Positions 1 to 11,444 of a stretch of 64,000 nt of DNA are shown here, one piece after another (position 1 is the stretch's first letter; every line of letters begins with the position of its first letter). The position numbers were made by a program, and so were the translations under genes. The stretch covers positions 175,780,736 through 175,844,735 of the forward strand of contig NC_080539.1 in assembly GCF_028640845.1 (NCBI RefSeq). The letters run 5' to 3'. The notes under the pieces were generated by a model. That model worked only from the letters and a program-made list of their open reading frames with translations. It did not search any database and was not told where the DNA came from. The stretch is from Ahaetulla prasina. Its lineage: Eukaryota; Chordata; Lepidosauria; Squamata; Colubridae.

Positions 1-1014
1 TGAGCAAGTACATTAATTTATGAACAATGATCATTTTGCACAGTCCTTGTGACTCCCTATGAAAGAGTTACTATTTATCATTTCCAAATGAGAGCAAATA
101 AATTCAGAGTATCACCTTAGCAAAGGTCAAGGCAAAATAAACATTAAAAATGTGGCCAGATTAAAGCTAATTCAGAATCCAGCTTTGACGATCAGTACAG
201 AATTGAAGTTGGAATATTTCTCATTTCATTATACTAGTAAAAATTCTTACTTGTTTAAACTAGTTTTTTTTAAGTACATTACTCAGTATCACTTAGTAAC
301 TGTTTAAATAAAAAGCTCTGGCCACATATGAATGGACAAAATGCAGATTAATATCCAACTTCTTAATGGTTATTAGAGTGAGCCTCTGAGGCTCTAGGGT
401 GGTAATTTTAGTACGATGGAACTGGAATCACATGGAAGCCTAAGAAGCATCTGTTTAAAAAAAGCTTGAGCCACAGGCTAGGTTTACTAAGAATTGGATC
501 AGCTCTTCATCGTAAGCATGGATGCACTTGAGTCATTTCTAATCTCTGCCTTGTGGACCACAAAGATTGGCTGTTCTGTATCTGAGTTCCTATCAAGACT
601 TCACATTAAACCCCTGCTCATTCTAGCCTTGAGCAGAATTTCCGAGTACCTCAATTTCTGGAAGTTTAACTTTACAAAGTTGGGTTGCTAAACCTCAGCA
701 ATAACGCTCATGCATCAACACCTTAAAACCTTGAAGCTAAACTCAGACTTAGAGACTGATGGATTTCTACAAATTTTCATTTGACTTTCATCATAATGGA
801 GGCACATCAGTCAGACTTGCACACAAGCACGCACCCAAATCAGCAAGCTTATATGTGCAATTCAACTCGCTTTTGAGTTCCTTTGAAATTAATAGAGTTT
901 AAGCATTACTGTATGTCAACTAGTCTTTAAATTATATGGGTGAAAAAAATTAAAATGAGAGTCAAGCACGCTACCTGTGATCTATGGGCTTAGGTTGACT
1001 ACTCCAGCAAGTAG
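1..1014. other. AT-rich sequence without recognised feature
   Basis: No reading frame above about 65 codons and no recognisable repeat family is visible. The short open frame at 494-691 has no recognisable domain. Confidence 0.6.
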
Positions 1015-1016
1015 TA

Positions 1017-1150
1017 TCCTGTTTCCCCCAAAATAAGACATTCCCTGATAATAAGCCCAATCGGGCTTTTGAGCGCATGGCAATAAGGCCAAGCGCTTAT
1101 TTCAGGATTCAAAAAAAATATGACAGGGTCTTATTTTGAGGGAAACATGG
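1017..1150. mobile_element. TA-flanked MITE (Tc1/mariner-like)
   Basis: The two ends form an imperfect terminal inverted repeat of about 23 bp (TCCTGTTTCCC at the left, complement of GGGAAACATGG at the right, both followed inward by an AAAATAAGAC motif). TA dinucleotides flank both ends (1015-1016 and 1151-1152), as expected for Tc1/mariner-type target duplication. The element is 134 bp, has no coding capacity, and would depend on a transposase supplied elsewhere. Assignment to the superfamily rests on the TA target only. Confidence 0.7.
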
Positions 1151-1152
1151 TA

Positions 1153-1950
1153 CACCCAGCATCAGAGTGTCAAACAAGTTCTCTCCCTTCTCCAAAATGA
1201 TGGCTTCATCGTTTAACAAATTCTTTATAACAATCTTCAGGTTGTGATGGTAATTTGGGGTCCAAATTTCCATCGCTGAGCATCGTAATCATAAAGTGTG
1301 ATGTCACATGGCAATCCTGGTAGTCCTGGTTCCCATCATGACTTCAGGACTTCATGGGATGTCAAGGGGAAGGGGCAGGAGTCCCAGGCAATCAGACTGG
1401 CAGATGCACAGGTATGGTGGGAGCACTACAGAAATTGCTCCCACTCCTGCATGGGGAAAAAAACAACAACTCTGCAGGAGTGGGAGCAACTTCTGACTTC
1501 CAGCTGGATTTCCCATTGATTTTGCTGATGGGAAGCCTCCAGAGAACCTCACACGATCGCAACTTGCTGTACTCTTAATGTCTTAATCACAACTGCGTCA
1601 TGGAGATGTTGTGAAATCTGGAATTCCAAGGACAGGAGTTAAGTCCCCCTCATTCAGTGCCATAGAAGTCAGAATGATAGGGCTGGGAGGTCCAACCATG
1701 AGGTCCAAAAACCCTCTGCCATCGTAATTTTGTTTTTTATATGTTTATATAAATGTTATTAAACATTTTAAAAAGAAGATTAAAAACTAACAAAAACTAA
1801 TGCAAAGTAAAGAAAGGAAAAAGAAGAAGAAGGAAGGAAAGACCAAAGGTGCAAAAAAAAAAAGATAAAAAGAAAGAGCCAGCATTACTTTGATTATTAC
1901 TGATTACTTTGATTATTACTGATTATTATTGATTATTATTATCATTACTG
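1153..1950. other. No gene; A/G-rich tract
   Basis: Contains a purine-rich tract (about 1790-1875) that looks like a retroposon tail or simple repeat, and an ATT-rich run near 1890-1945. Overlapping short frames at 1298-1578 lie on both strands and carry no known domain. Confidence 0.5.
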
Positions 1951-1954
1951 AGCG

Positions 1955-1983
1955 AGTATTGTAACCTGAGGACTACCTGTAAA
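1955..1983. mobile_element. Terminal fragment of the palindromic TA-type MITE
   Basis: The segment ending GAGGACTACCTGTA matches the right terminus of the full element at 4222-4620. Only the last 25-30 bp are recognisable. Confidence 0.5.
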
Positions 1984-3100
1984 CACATTTACTTGGCACT
2001 GTGCATCCCTGGTGACTCCTTCAGTCAGAGATAGCATTAATCACATGTAGACTCGAAAGAGGATTTCAAATCAGAGCAACAACAAAAATATACTGAGATT
2101 GGCTTGTGTTACAGGAGAGAAAAGACCCAGTAACTCTCTAGATTGCTGAGCTTCAACTCCCAGCAGGCCAAAGTGGTTCATCTCTTACAAAAATTCCTGA
2201 GCGTTGCTTGCAGTACTAAATATTTATTATTAGCTTTATTAAGATGTCTAATCTGAGATTTGATGTGACCAGGCCTCAGGGCATTTGTCTGCAGCCGAAA
2301 TGAGCACTTGGAATAATTAACACACAAGAAAACATAAGCTCTGTAATTACGAAGAGTTCGTTCCCAATGCTGTCCAATCTTTGGGAATCTAAAAAAAAAA
2401 AAAAAGCAGCTTTTTTTCCTACCTTGTAATGCCTTTTCTACCTCCTTTCCTTTTGACCAATACTAAACATAAGGCACAAATATGGAGAAAAAAAACACCC
2501 TTAAGATACATATATACACCTTCACAGGCATATTTTGGTGAGATGGCCATGGCGAGTTGGCTGAAGCAAGTTGTCCTAGACTCTACTCATTTGTTCCGCT
2601 AGATTTCAGGATATGCAACATGATGCAATGCATGGAAAACAACTAAGAAATAACAAGAAGACGACTACAGGAAGGAGGCAGCAAAAAGAAAAGTTAAATT
2701 GACTAAATCTGGATTGTCCTCAGTGCACTTACTATAAAAGCTCTATCCTTTTTTCTCCTTGCAAAACATCCTTGTTTCCACCCCCATCTGTAAATGGCTT
2801 CATACACCAGGTTGTATTTTCTTCCTTAAGCTTTTCACCTGTTTCACCTGTTTCTTTTTTAGGATTTCTCAAATCCATTCAAACACACTTTCTCCGTTTC
2901 CCCCTTCCTCCCGACCCATTCGCGCTTCCTTTAAATATGTCTTCTGACTAAATTCTCATCTTAAAAGTCATTAAAAGTCTTATCCAACTGTTTGGATACA
3001 GTTGAATATAATCTCCTTCTGGTATTTTTTGTTGTGTTTATATATAATACATTTATAAAATGTATTTTCTTCACATTGTTTATTGTTTGTTTCTCTGTTG
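1984..3100. other. No gene recognised
   Basis: Mostly AT-rich DNA with an A-run near 2390-2404 and a pyrimidine-rich stretch at 2750-2950. No family was recognised. Confidence 0.5.
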
Positions 3101-3163
3101 TACATCATTCAGAGTCACATAACTTGAGCTGGCTGGCTTATAAAGCTAATAAATAATTTAAAA
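3100..3163 (+). mobile_element. LINE/SINE 3' tail fragment
   Basis: A CAGAGTCAC motif followed by GAGCTGGCTGGC and an AATAAATAA-type tail resembles the 3' end of a retroposon. A similar tail occurs at 54840-54882, where it runs into a long AAAG microsatellite. The parent family is not identified. Confidence 0.4.
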
Positions 3164-3169
3164 AATCTA

Positions 3170-3695
3170 GATGGCCAAATTATCTCAATGTACTTTTTTT
3201 TTTTTACCGGTTTTTTACTTTCGTTTTCAGTCCACATTTATCCAGCATCCAATCATTCTTAACCTTTTCCATTTGTGTTTTACTATACAGACAATTCTTA
3301 AATACCTCATTCCCACTTTATTCAACATATTTTATGTTTCTTATTATTATTATTTTTTTCACTTCCACATAATACAGTGGGCAGAAGTATGCTCTTATGG
3401 ACAGCCATTTTTCTTCTTTTGACATGCATTCCTTGCTACATTGCTTCCATTATCTTTTTAAAATTATTTAAGATCTCCATATACGTTTCTCATCTTTAAT
3501 AAACATTCTTCCAAGCTACACCAATTCAGTCACTTGCTGTTGCAATTGTTCACTTCATTTTCCCTGTCAAAAACAACTATCTCAGTCTTTGATACATTAA
3601 TTTTCAGAATTATGCTCCTCATTACAATATACATTCCAACAGCTGCAAATCACTCAGGATGTCAGCCAGCCACAAGCATAATTTGCATCCCAAAC
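3170..3695 (-). pseudogene. Decayed RTE-like LINE reverse transcriptase C-terminal region
   Basis: Translation of the minus strand in shifting frames gives an ordered series of peptides typical of the region after the RT catalytic core in RTE-type LINEs. LKINVSKTEIVVF lies around 3565-3610, then a GRMFIKDE-like segment, then MAVHKSILLPTVLCGS around 3370-3420, then MRYLRIVC, and finally STLR-FGHL near 3175-3195. Stops and frameshifts separate the peptides, so this is an old dead copy. It differs from the BovB copy at 42.4-43.6 kb. The clade name is from recalled motif similarity and is unverified. Confidence 0.6.
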
Positions 3696-3699
3696 TATA

Positions 3700-4220
3700 T
3701 ATACAATCACACCCCCGACTGGCACACTTCTAAAGTCATCACAAGCCTATCTTATAGATTTATCTAGAAAGCTTATTACATAGCAAGATGATATCATCTC
3801 TCTCTCTCTCTTAGTTCCTGCTCAGTGATGAGCCATTTTCTAGACATTCAATTTATTCTAATAAACACTGTAATTATATATCATATTATTACAGTCAGAA
3901 CCAATTTTTTGTGCAAAATGTTTATTATTGGAAACCTATCCAATTTTCATAGGTTTTTTTCTAAATCAAAAAAAAATTAAAATATTTCAACAAATTCATA
4001 ACAACCTACTGTAGGCTCTATGAAACTTCAAATAAGTTATTCATTTCAGCAACACTTTAACCAAATCGTCCCAATAAAGCACATTTGCAAACTGAAATGA
4101 GCTACTGCAATTGGTTATTATGGTTGGTTGCACAATCAGCCAGATGTTTAGAATAGATTTAGCATTTTTATTCATGTATTATTATGCTATGCATTGTGTG
4201 TTATGTATTTATTATTTATA
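3700..4220. other. No gene; short repeat at 4110-4175
   Basis: A segment around 4110-4175 (GTTGCACAATCAGCCAGATG and flanks) is clearly related to 56170-56235, so it is part of a dispersed repeat. The rest is AT-rich with a short TC run at 3796-3812. Confidence 0.5.
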
Positions 4221-4221
4221 T

Positions 4222-4620
4222 TACAAGTAGTCCTCAACTTACAACAATTCGTTTTCTGACTGTTCGAAGTTACAACGGCACTGAAAAAAGTGACTTATGA
4301 CCATTTTTTACAGTTACGACCATTATGGCATCCTCATAGTCATGTGATCAAAATTCAGACACTTGGCAACTGCTCATATTTATGACGGTCATAGTGTTCT
4401 AGGGTCATGTGATCTCCTTTTGCAACCTTCTGACAAGCAAAGTCAATGGGGAAGCCAGATTCACTTAACAACCGTGTTACTAACTTAATAACTACAGTGA
4501 TTCACTTAACAACTGTGGCAAGAAAGGTCATAAAATGGGGCAGAACTCACTTAACAAATGTCTCTCTTTAGAAACAGAAATTTTGGACTCAATTGTAGTC
4601 GTAAATTGAGGACTACCTAT
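4222..4620. mobile_element. Palindromic MITE, TA-type ends
   Basis: The left end (AGTAGTCCTCAACTTACAAC) and right end (complement of GTAAATTGAGGACTACCT) are inverted repeats, and much of the interior is also self-complementary (CACTTAACAA motifs and GGTCAT motifs recur in opposite sense). No open frame is present. Partial copies lie at 1955-1983 and 31575-31682. AT-rich flanks make the exact target duplication unclear. Confidence 0.65.
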
Positions 4621-5045
4621 ATACATTACATATATACTTAAAATACAACAAATACTAATCCGAAAATCCCAGCTGTAATGAGACTAGGATAAAATAATAA
4701 GGCTAATGTATTAGTCCAATCAAAAAACATCTGATTCCCTTTTAGTAGCCATAAAATTTCCGTAGAGATAAAGGGAAAGAAGTAACTGATTTCAGAATTG
4801 CAAGGCTTGTAGCCTGGAGACCATAACACTGAAATCTATCTGTCTGTCCATTGATCTGTCCATCTATCCACCCACAATCAAAATGATGATTCATGCCAGC
4901 TGACAGTGTTTGTGTGGGTGTAGAAGGCGAGTGTCAGACATTTGGGAGAAGAGTCAAGACAAATCTTTTTTAAAATTGAATCTCAAAGCAGCTCATACTG
5001 AATCAGGTTGCCTTTTACCTTTGATTTCCTTCTACATAGAATGGG

Positions 5046-5406
5046 ACAATTTGCCACAGCCAACTTGCCATGGTCAACTCACCATAGCCAAGTTGCCATG
5101 GCCAATTCATTGTGGCCAACTCATCATGGCCAACTTGCCATGGGACAACTCACTGTTGGATTGTAGGACAATTCAATAATTCAATTTAATTATTTAAAAT
5201 AATTTTTAAAATATTTTAATTTTTGTCATTCACAATTCGTTTTGTCCTTCCTTCAGCATTCTTTCTTTAATTATGCTTATTCCACTATTTCTTCAATATT
5301 AGTGTAACTCTTGTCCACAGTGAGTTGTCCCGTGGTGAGTTGTCCAGGCTGAGTTGTCTCGCAGTGAATTGGCCATGTCAAATTGGCCATGGTGAGTTGT
5401 TCTAGA
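5046..5406. repeat. Inverted-repeat element with tandem units in both arms
   Basis: The left arm (about 5050-5155) is a degenerate tandem array of units like GCCAACTTGCCATGG and CAACTCACCATAGCC. The right arm (about 5312-5400) holds the same units in reverse complement (GTGAGTTGTCC, GGCCATGGTGAGTTG). An AT-rich spacer of about 150 bp separates them. The structure could fold into a large hairpin and resembles a foldback-type or MITE-like element. No transposase and no clear target duplication were found. Confidence 0.55.
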
Positions 5407-6070
5407 CCCAACCGGGTTTGTGGTAAGGACTAGCCACAGTGTACAGCGTACAGTGGTTTTAATATATAATGAGATTAGATTAGATTAGATTTAGATTTAT
5501 TGGATTTTTATATCGCCCTTCTCCCGAAGGACTCAGGGCGGTTCACAGCCAAGATAAAAGAGCAATAATATACAAATAAAACAATAATTAAAAAACTTAT
5601 TAGATATAAGGCCAAATTAAAACATTAAATTAAATTAAATTAAAACAAAACCCCATAAAATTTACATCAAATATTAAAAGCTATTTAAAATTCCTATGCC
5701 AGTCCTGCGCGAATAAACAAATAAGTCTTCAGCTCGCGGCGGAAGGTCCGAAGGTCAGGCAGTTGACGAAGTCCAGGGGGAAGTTCATTCCAGAGGGTGG
5801 GAGCCCCCACAGAGAAGGCCCTTCCCCTGGGGGCCGCCAGCTGACATTGCTTGGCGGACGGCACCCTGAGAAGTCCCTCTCTGTGCGAGCGCACAGGTCA
5901 GTGGGAGGCATTCGGTAGCAGTAGGTGGTCCCGTAAGTACCCTGGCCCTAAGCCATGGAGCGCTTTAAAGGTAGTAACCAAAACCTTGAAGTGCACCCGA
6001 AAGACCACAGGTAGCCAGTGCAGCCTGCGCAGGAGAGGTGTTACATGGGAGCAACGAGTGGCTCCCTCTA

Positions 6071-6691
6071 TCACCCGTGCAGCTGCATTCTGAACCAACG
6101 AGAGGTAACAAGAGCATGAGTGACCGTGCATAGGGCATCCCGGTCAAAGAAGGGGTGCAACTGGCGAATCAGGCGAACCTGATAAAAAGCTCTCCTGGAG
6201 ACGGTCATCAAGTGATCTTCAAAAGACAACCGCCCATCCAGGAGAACGCCCAAGTTGCGCACCCTCTCCACCAGGGCCAATGATTCGCCCCCAACAGTCA
6301 GCCGCGGCTGCAGCTGACTGTACCAGGGTGCCGGCATCCACAGCCACTCCGTCTTGGAGGGATTGAGCTTGAGCCTGTTTCTCCCCATCCAGACCTGTAT
6401 GGCTTCCAGACACCGGGACAGTACTTCGACAGCTTCGTTGGGGTGGCCTGGGATGGAGAAGTACAGCTGCGTATCGTCAGTGTACAGTTGGTACCTCACC
6501 CCAAAGCCATTGATGATCTCACCCAGCGGCTTCATATAGATGTTGAACAGGAGAGGCGAGAGAATCGACCCCTGCGGCACCCTACATGTGAGGCGCCTTG
6601 CGGTCAATCTCTGCCCCCCTGCCAACACTGTCTGCGACCGGTCAGAGAGATAGGAGGAGAACCACCGATAAACGGTGCCTCCCACTCCCAA
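6071..6691 (-). pseudogene. L2 reverse transcriptase, palm/thumb part
   Basis: The frame holds the block [20 protein letters not shown] and the catalytic block YTDD, where L2 relatives in this window have YADD. The two aspartates are therefore kept. Thumb-like sequence follows ([34 protein letters not shown]). The frame is lost near 6100, and the C-terminal parts continue at 5898-6131 and 5694-5894 in other frames. Confidence 0.8.
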
Positions 6692-6992
6692 ACTCCCAGC
6701 CGGTGCAGCAGGATACCATGGTCGATGGTATCAAAAGCCACTGAGAGGTCTAATAGGACCAGGGCAGAGGAACAACCCCTGTCCCTGTCCCTCCAGAGAT
6801 CATCAACCAACGTGACCAAAGCCATCTCCATACTGTAACCGGGCCGAAAGCCGGACTGGAACGGGTCTAGATAGACAGTTTCATCCAGGTATTGGGGTAA
6901 TTGATGTGCCACCACACTCTCTACAACCTTCGCCAAAAAGTGAAGGTTGGAGACTGGACGATAATTTCCCAAAACAGCTGGGTCCAGGGAAC
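6604..6992 (-). pseudogene. L2 reverse transcriptase, finger/palm start
   Basis: The frame carries NYRPVSNLHFLAKVVE (RT block 1 in LINEs) and the first catalytic block LLDLSVAFDTIDH with its aspartates. It runs out of frame near 6685, where the next block continues in the frame of 6071-6691. It is part of the L2 copy at 5470-6995. Confidence 0.8.
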
Positions 6993-6999
6993 TTTCTCA

Positions 7000-8255
7000 A
7001 ATCATTTAATTTAGCAACTAGGGAAAGGCCAATGGTTACCTCATGTCTTGTTTGGGGTCTCATAGCTTCAATTGGTTTTGCAAATATTTTGAGGGTCAGT
7101 TGTCTGACATACTTTCAGAACATCAAGCATTCATTCTAGGCTTACCCAAACTGTGACCAAGCCCCAACATTGCATACGATGGTAGTTACCCCATTTCAAA
7201 TCAACTTAAATAATTTTTAAGGATAACAAGATGAATGGCTGCTAAGGATAAGGGCCAACATTTTCTTTCCCCCACTTCAACATTCCCCACTAATTTCTTT
7301 CTCTGACTGCCTTTCTTTTATCTTTCTCTTCCCTTCAATGATCTTTTCTCCACTGTTTTTTCCTTATCCTTCTTCTCTGTACCAGATATTGATAAATAAT
7401 TGGGTCAGAAGTTCAACATGAGGAATATGTTTATATTTAAGACCACTTTAACCTTAACCAGTTTGCATGCTGATTTGAATCTGACATCATTTGAGGTCCT
7501 CCCAGTTTAAGATTATAGATCTGAATCCCACAGTCCTCTCCCAGCACTGATTTTGATTACAAGGTTAGCTGAAGGAACATTTTCCTGTAGCCAGTCTACT
7601 TATCAATAAACTCTCTGCTTTGTGTTCCAGCCGCCATTGAAATACAGTGAGACCACCAAGAAGATGTTTTCAGTGTTTGCACTGAGCTTTAGAACTTCCT
7701 GCAAGGAAAGTCCTCTAGGCTAGCTTACTAATGAGCTAGAAACTTTCAATTTAGGAAGGTTTTTGCATAAGTGTCTTAACTCTGATGGAAGCTGTTTTAA
7801 GTATTTGATTGGATGCCTTTTTGATTACTGTTTTAATCCCTGATGTTTTCAAATCATTGATCTTGTTATTATTGTTCTCTTTTATTGTAGGCCTTAACTG
7901 AATGTTTGTTAGCTTTCTTGAAGTCTTTCAGAGGGAGGAAATCTTTACACATTTTAAATAAATTGGGTCCAAGTTTAGATTAGGTTCACAAATTACTAAA
8001 CGATGCTTAGTCATTTTTATTGAATAATAAAAATTGGCTGAGTTCATAAACACATTAAGTTAAAAACATGCAAACCGTGTCATGGGTTATCTAGGTAGTA
8101 TGTGAATCCAGCTTCAGGCAATTCACACAGCATAAGGAAATCCAATCTATACTTACTGGGCTGCCTATTGTTTACCTGTAGTGCCAGCTTCCCTTTTGTG
8201 ACCTTTGCAAACCTTTTATCATTTAGTGGTGCTATTGCTGAAACTAAGTAGGGTG
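7000..8255. other. No gene recognised
   Basis: AT-rich DNA with a pyrimidine-rich stretch at 7265-7380. No convincing coding sequence or known repeat was seen on either strand. Confidence 0.5.
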
Positions 8256-8400
8256 ACTTTTACATTGATTTGAATTTTTAAGCTTTTTAATCATGGATTT
8301 CAAATGGAATATAAATGTGTTCGTGCCCCTTTCTTTCCTTTTTCTTCTCCCTCCACTTGCAGAAAAATAAAATCAGGCACAGAACTGTACTTAGCTGTCC
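8256..8400 (+). repeat. Inverted repeat pair, left arm
   Basis: The sequence from TGATTTGAATTTTTAAGC through CCTTTTTCTTCTCCCT recurs almost unchanged in reverse complement at about 9560-9725. A short gap or insertion lies in the middle. The two arms are either an inverted duplication or two opposite copies of an unrecognised dispersed repeat. Confidence 0.7.
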
Positions 8401-8639
8401 CGTGTGTGGGAAACACCCAGAAATATAATATAGACTTTATTTGGTTTTACAAAGAACAGTTTAAAATAGCTTCTTACTTAAAGCAGGGAAATGTAACATT
8501 TCTATCCCATCTTTCCTCTAAAGACATCAAGGTGATTTACATGAGGGCAACCCTCAGTTTACACTCATAATAATTACCTGAAAGATGAACTGGGCAATAT
8601 GATAGCGATGGCCCAAAGACACCTGATGAACTTTGGACT

Positions 8640-8900
8640 TGGTAAGGGCCGTGGTAGCTCAGGCTGGTAAGAAGCCTGTTATTAGAACACAGCAGCCTGC
8701 AATTACTGCAGGTTCAAGCCCAGCCCAAGGTTGACTCAGCCTTCCATCCTTTATAAGGTAGGTAAAATGAGGACCCAGATTGTTGGGGGGGGGGCAATAA
8801 GTTGACTTTGTAAATATACAAATAGAATGAGACTATTGCCTTATACACTGTAAGCCGCCCTGAGTCTTCGGAGAAGGGTGGGATATAAATGTAAAAAAAA
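8640..8900 (+). mobile_element. tRNA-derived SINE with L2-type tail
   Basis: The head (8650-8725) resembles a tRNA: an A-box-like TAGCTCAGGCTGG and a B box GGTTCAAGCCC define an internal RNA polymerase III promoter. The body has GACTCAGCCTTCCATCC and GGTAAAATGAGGACCCAGAT, shared with the SINEs at 50.6 kb and 55.5 kb. The 3' end (8850-8895) is the L2-type tail CCGCCCTGAGTC plus GAGAAGGGTGGGATATAAAT and an A run. The tail match suggests that L2 machinery moved it. It encodes no protein. Confidence 0.8.
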
Positions 8901-8964
8901 AATAATGGGGATTTTCCACCTTCTGAGCTGATCAGGAGGCAGCATTGGCCCTGATAGACTAGAA

Positions 8965-9097
8965 CAGGGGTCTCCAACCTTGGCAACTTTAAGACTTGTG
9001 GATTTCAATTCCCAGAGTTCCTCAGCCAGCAGCTGGCTGAGGAACTCTGGGAATTGAAGTCCACAAGTCTTAAAGTTGCCAAGGTTGGAGACCCCTG
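8965..9097. mobile_element. hAT-type MITE, copy 1
   Basis: Almost perfect palindrome. It starts CAGGGGTCTCCAACCTTGGC, ends with the complement, and the arms pair nearly to the centre around 9030. The flanks show an 8-bp target duplication, gactagaa at 8957-8964 and tactagaa at 9098-9105 (7 of 8 equal). CAGGGG ends with 8-bp duplications indicate the hAT superfamily. No coding capacity. Confidence 0.85.
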
Positions 9098-9105
9098 TAC
9101 TAGAA

Positions 9106-11336
9106 CCATTTGAATCATTTTCCCTATTGCTGAAACACTACTCACCCTGACGGAATTAATCACCTTGCTTGTCATCCTGTGATCTCACTTCTACTCTGCT
9201 GCAGGAGGAACATTATTCCCACAACCAAACATCATCGCTGACCAAAAGGGAAAATGCGGTTTTCTTTAAATGGCAACCAGGTCCTGAGCAGCTGTTAGAT
9301 CCCATATATCAATAGAACACTTTTGAGAACTGATCCATGGAATTGCACCTTTGATAACAACTTAGTAGAAACTCTGTTCTCTACCTGGGGGGGAAAAGGA
9401 GGATTAGAAAAACTAAGGATATTTACTGAAAAATGGAGACCATCAAGCACTAAAAAAGCTCTTAATTTGATAGGTTCTGCTCTGTGATCTTAAGCTTCCT
9501 GTCTCAGGTAGCTTCATACTTTAGCAGCATTTATTAATTGATAATGTATTTGCTAAGGACAGGTCCTTGCCTTGCTTTCTTTTCTTGCAAAGAAAGGCAG
9601 GGAGAAGAAAAAGGAAAGAAAGGAGCACAAGGGGAGGAAGCTAAGATGAGTCAAACACATTTGTATTCCATTTGAAATCCATGATTAAAAAGCTTAAAAA
9701 TTCAAATCAACGTAAAAAACTGTTTTATTCTAATACTCTGGAAGGTTTCAGTGAACTCCATTATTTTCACTCACTATTTGCTTGAATAATTTAGGCAAGA
9801 AAGCTAAATTATACATAAAGTGTACAGTTAGAAGAAAAAGTTCATGCATAGCCCAGGGCTATAGCCATCCCCTAATGATGTCTGTATTCAGTGGAAAAGA
9901 ACTCGTTAGACTGAGAGTAATTTTCTGAGAGTTTAAATTTTTTCTCTCTTAAAGCAGTAATGTTCCTAGGTTACAAATTGTACAAATAATACTATGCCGC
10001 AAGTAAATAAATAAATAATGGCCCAACGCAAACTCAAAGAAAAAAAAAAGATGGTGAGAAGAAAAAGAAGACGCGGAAGGGTTTTTTTTTTTTTTTACCA
10101 TCGCTCCGTTCATATTAAATGCAAGTTAATTTGTCCTGTTGCCCCTTTGCAGAGATTTGATTAAATGAATAGAGAAATGAATTTTGGATAATAACCAGAA
10201 GTCCACAATGAGTGAAAACTGGGCATAGTGAAAGATGTTAAGAACCTTGCTGTAAAAAAACAACAACCCACTGACCTCTCAACTCAGAACAGAGTCAGGA
10301 TTTTAAGTGAATAGCTGCAGTTTATACATTCTTGTATGTACGTGGCAATTCATACTGTTAAATATTTATTGCCTGATTTACTTAAGTTTGTTGCCAACTT
10401 TTTAAGGTTGGCAATATCCATTTCTCCAAGTGAATTACAACCCATCCACCCTGCTTTGTTTTGCAGTGGATTTTTCTTCCCTGGTTTTAACTTCCTTTTT
10501 GGGATTCAGCAATGTATAGGGTAAAATTACCTCAGAAACTCATGCGCTAATAGGCAGTCCCAGCTGCCCACCCTTTATATCACCCACATCTGACTCCAGT
10601 GTAAAATGCAGGTATTCCCATTATTTGCAATGGATCCAGGTCCTCCCAGGGCACATAGTAACCCGAATAAAGAGAGTAAGGGTGACGTTGATAGGAATTC
10701 TGCCTGTTCTTTGGTTTGCAGTGGAAGTCCCCCATGTATGGTAACAATGGGAAACAGACAGGCAGATTGTACTACATTGCAACTGCCAAGTCTCTGGCTA
10801 CAACTTCATCTGATTATGAGAGGAGGGGCTCACTTAGCTCAGAGCACACATTTGTACTCATATCTTTAATAGCCCTACATCAATCTTCCCAATCAGATGT
10901 CTTTGCAGATGTGCTGAGTTTATAACTTCCAATTTTTCCATCCCACATTATTTGTAAATTCTAGGAGCTGCACTCAGATTGGGAGGATATTAGTTTAGGT
11001 AATGCGGGTCCACATGAATAGGATAACATGTAAGGTATTAGGCAATTGACATAGTCCTCCCATTCCAGGGGAATAAGGTCATATTTCTAGAAAGGAAAAT
11101 ACTAGAAAGCTCCTTCAGGCAAAAGGGCATTTCTTGTGATAATAAGGCTGAGAATTTAAAATCCCTATTCAGACAAATTCACACAGTAGCTGCAATTTTC
11201 CAAGTTTCCAAGAACTATTCAGTCAGAAAAAAATGTAGCAACCTGTGGCCTCCAGATGCTGTTAAATGATCAAATCCCATCATCTTCAACTGGGATGGCC
11301 AGTGAAATTGTGGCTTATTTAGATCACCCATCAGTG
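9106..11336. other. No gene; right arm of inverted pair at 9560-9725
   Basis: Contains the reverse-complement partner of 8256-8400 at about 9560-9725. Otherwise AT-rich DNA with short A and T runs (10040-10100). Short frames at 10336-10925 show no known domain. Confidence 0.5.
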
Positions 11337-11344
11337 GTATAGAT

Positions 11345-11444
11345 CAGGGGTCTCCAACCTTGGCAAAGCCAAAGCAAAGCTGGCTGAGGAACTCTGGGAG
11401 TTGAAGTCCACAAGTCTTAAAGTTGTCAAGGTTGGAGACCCCTG
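11345..11444. mobile_element. hAT-type MITE, copy 2
   Basis: Same family as the element at 8965-9097: CAGGGGTCTCCAACCTTGGC at the left and its complement at the right. It is 100 bp because part of the left arm is deleted. It is flanked by a perfect 8-bp target duplication gtatagat (11337-11344 and 11445-11452). Confidence 0.9.

Larger units (their letters stand above)
5470..6995 (-). mobile_element. L2-clade LINE, 5'-truncated
   Basis: Minus-strand non-LTR retrotransposon covering most of the RT domain to the 3' end. On the plus strand the 3' tail appears as an ATTAG/ATTTA-rich run (5470-5510), then the conserved CGCCCTTCTCCCGAAGGACT hairpin (about 5515-5535). The coding region is broken into at least four frames. 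The protein signature after the core (DYCNALY-like, [37 protein letters not shown]) is typical of the L2 clade. The copy stops at about 6995, so endonuclease and 5' UTR are missing, as usual for aborted reverse transcription. Confidence 0.85.

Noticed and set aside
8965..9097. Long hairpin as a microRNA precursor or terminator
   Set aside because: 8-bp target duplications and further copies nearby show that it is a transposon.
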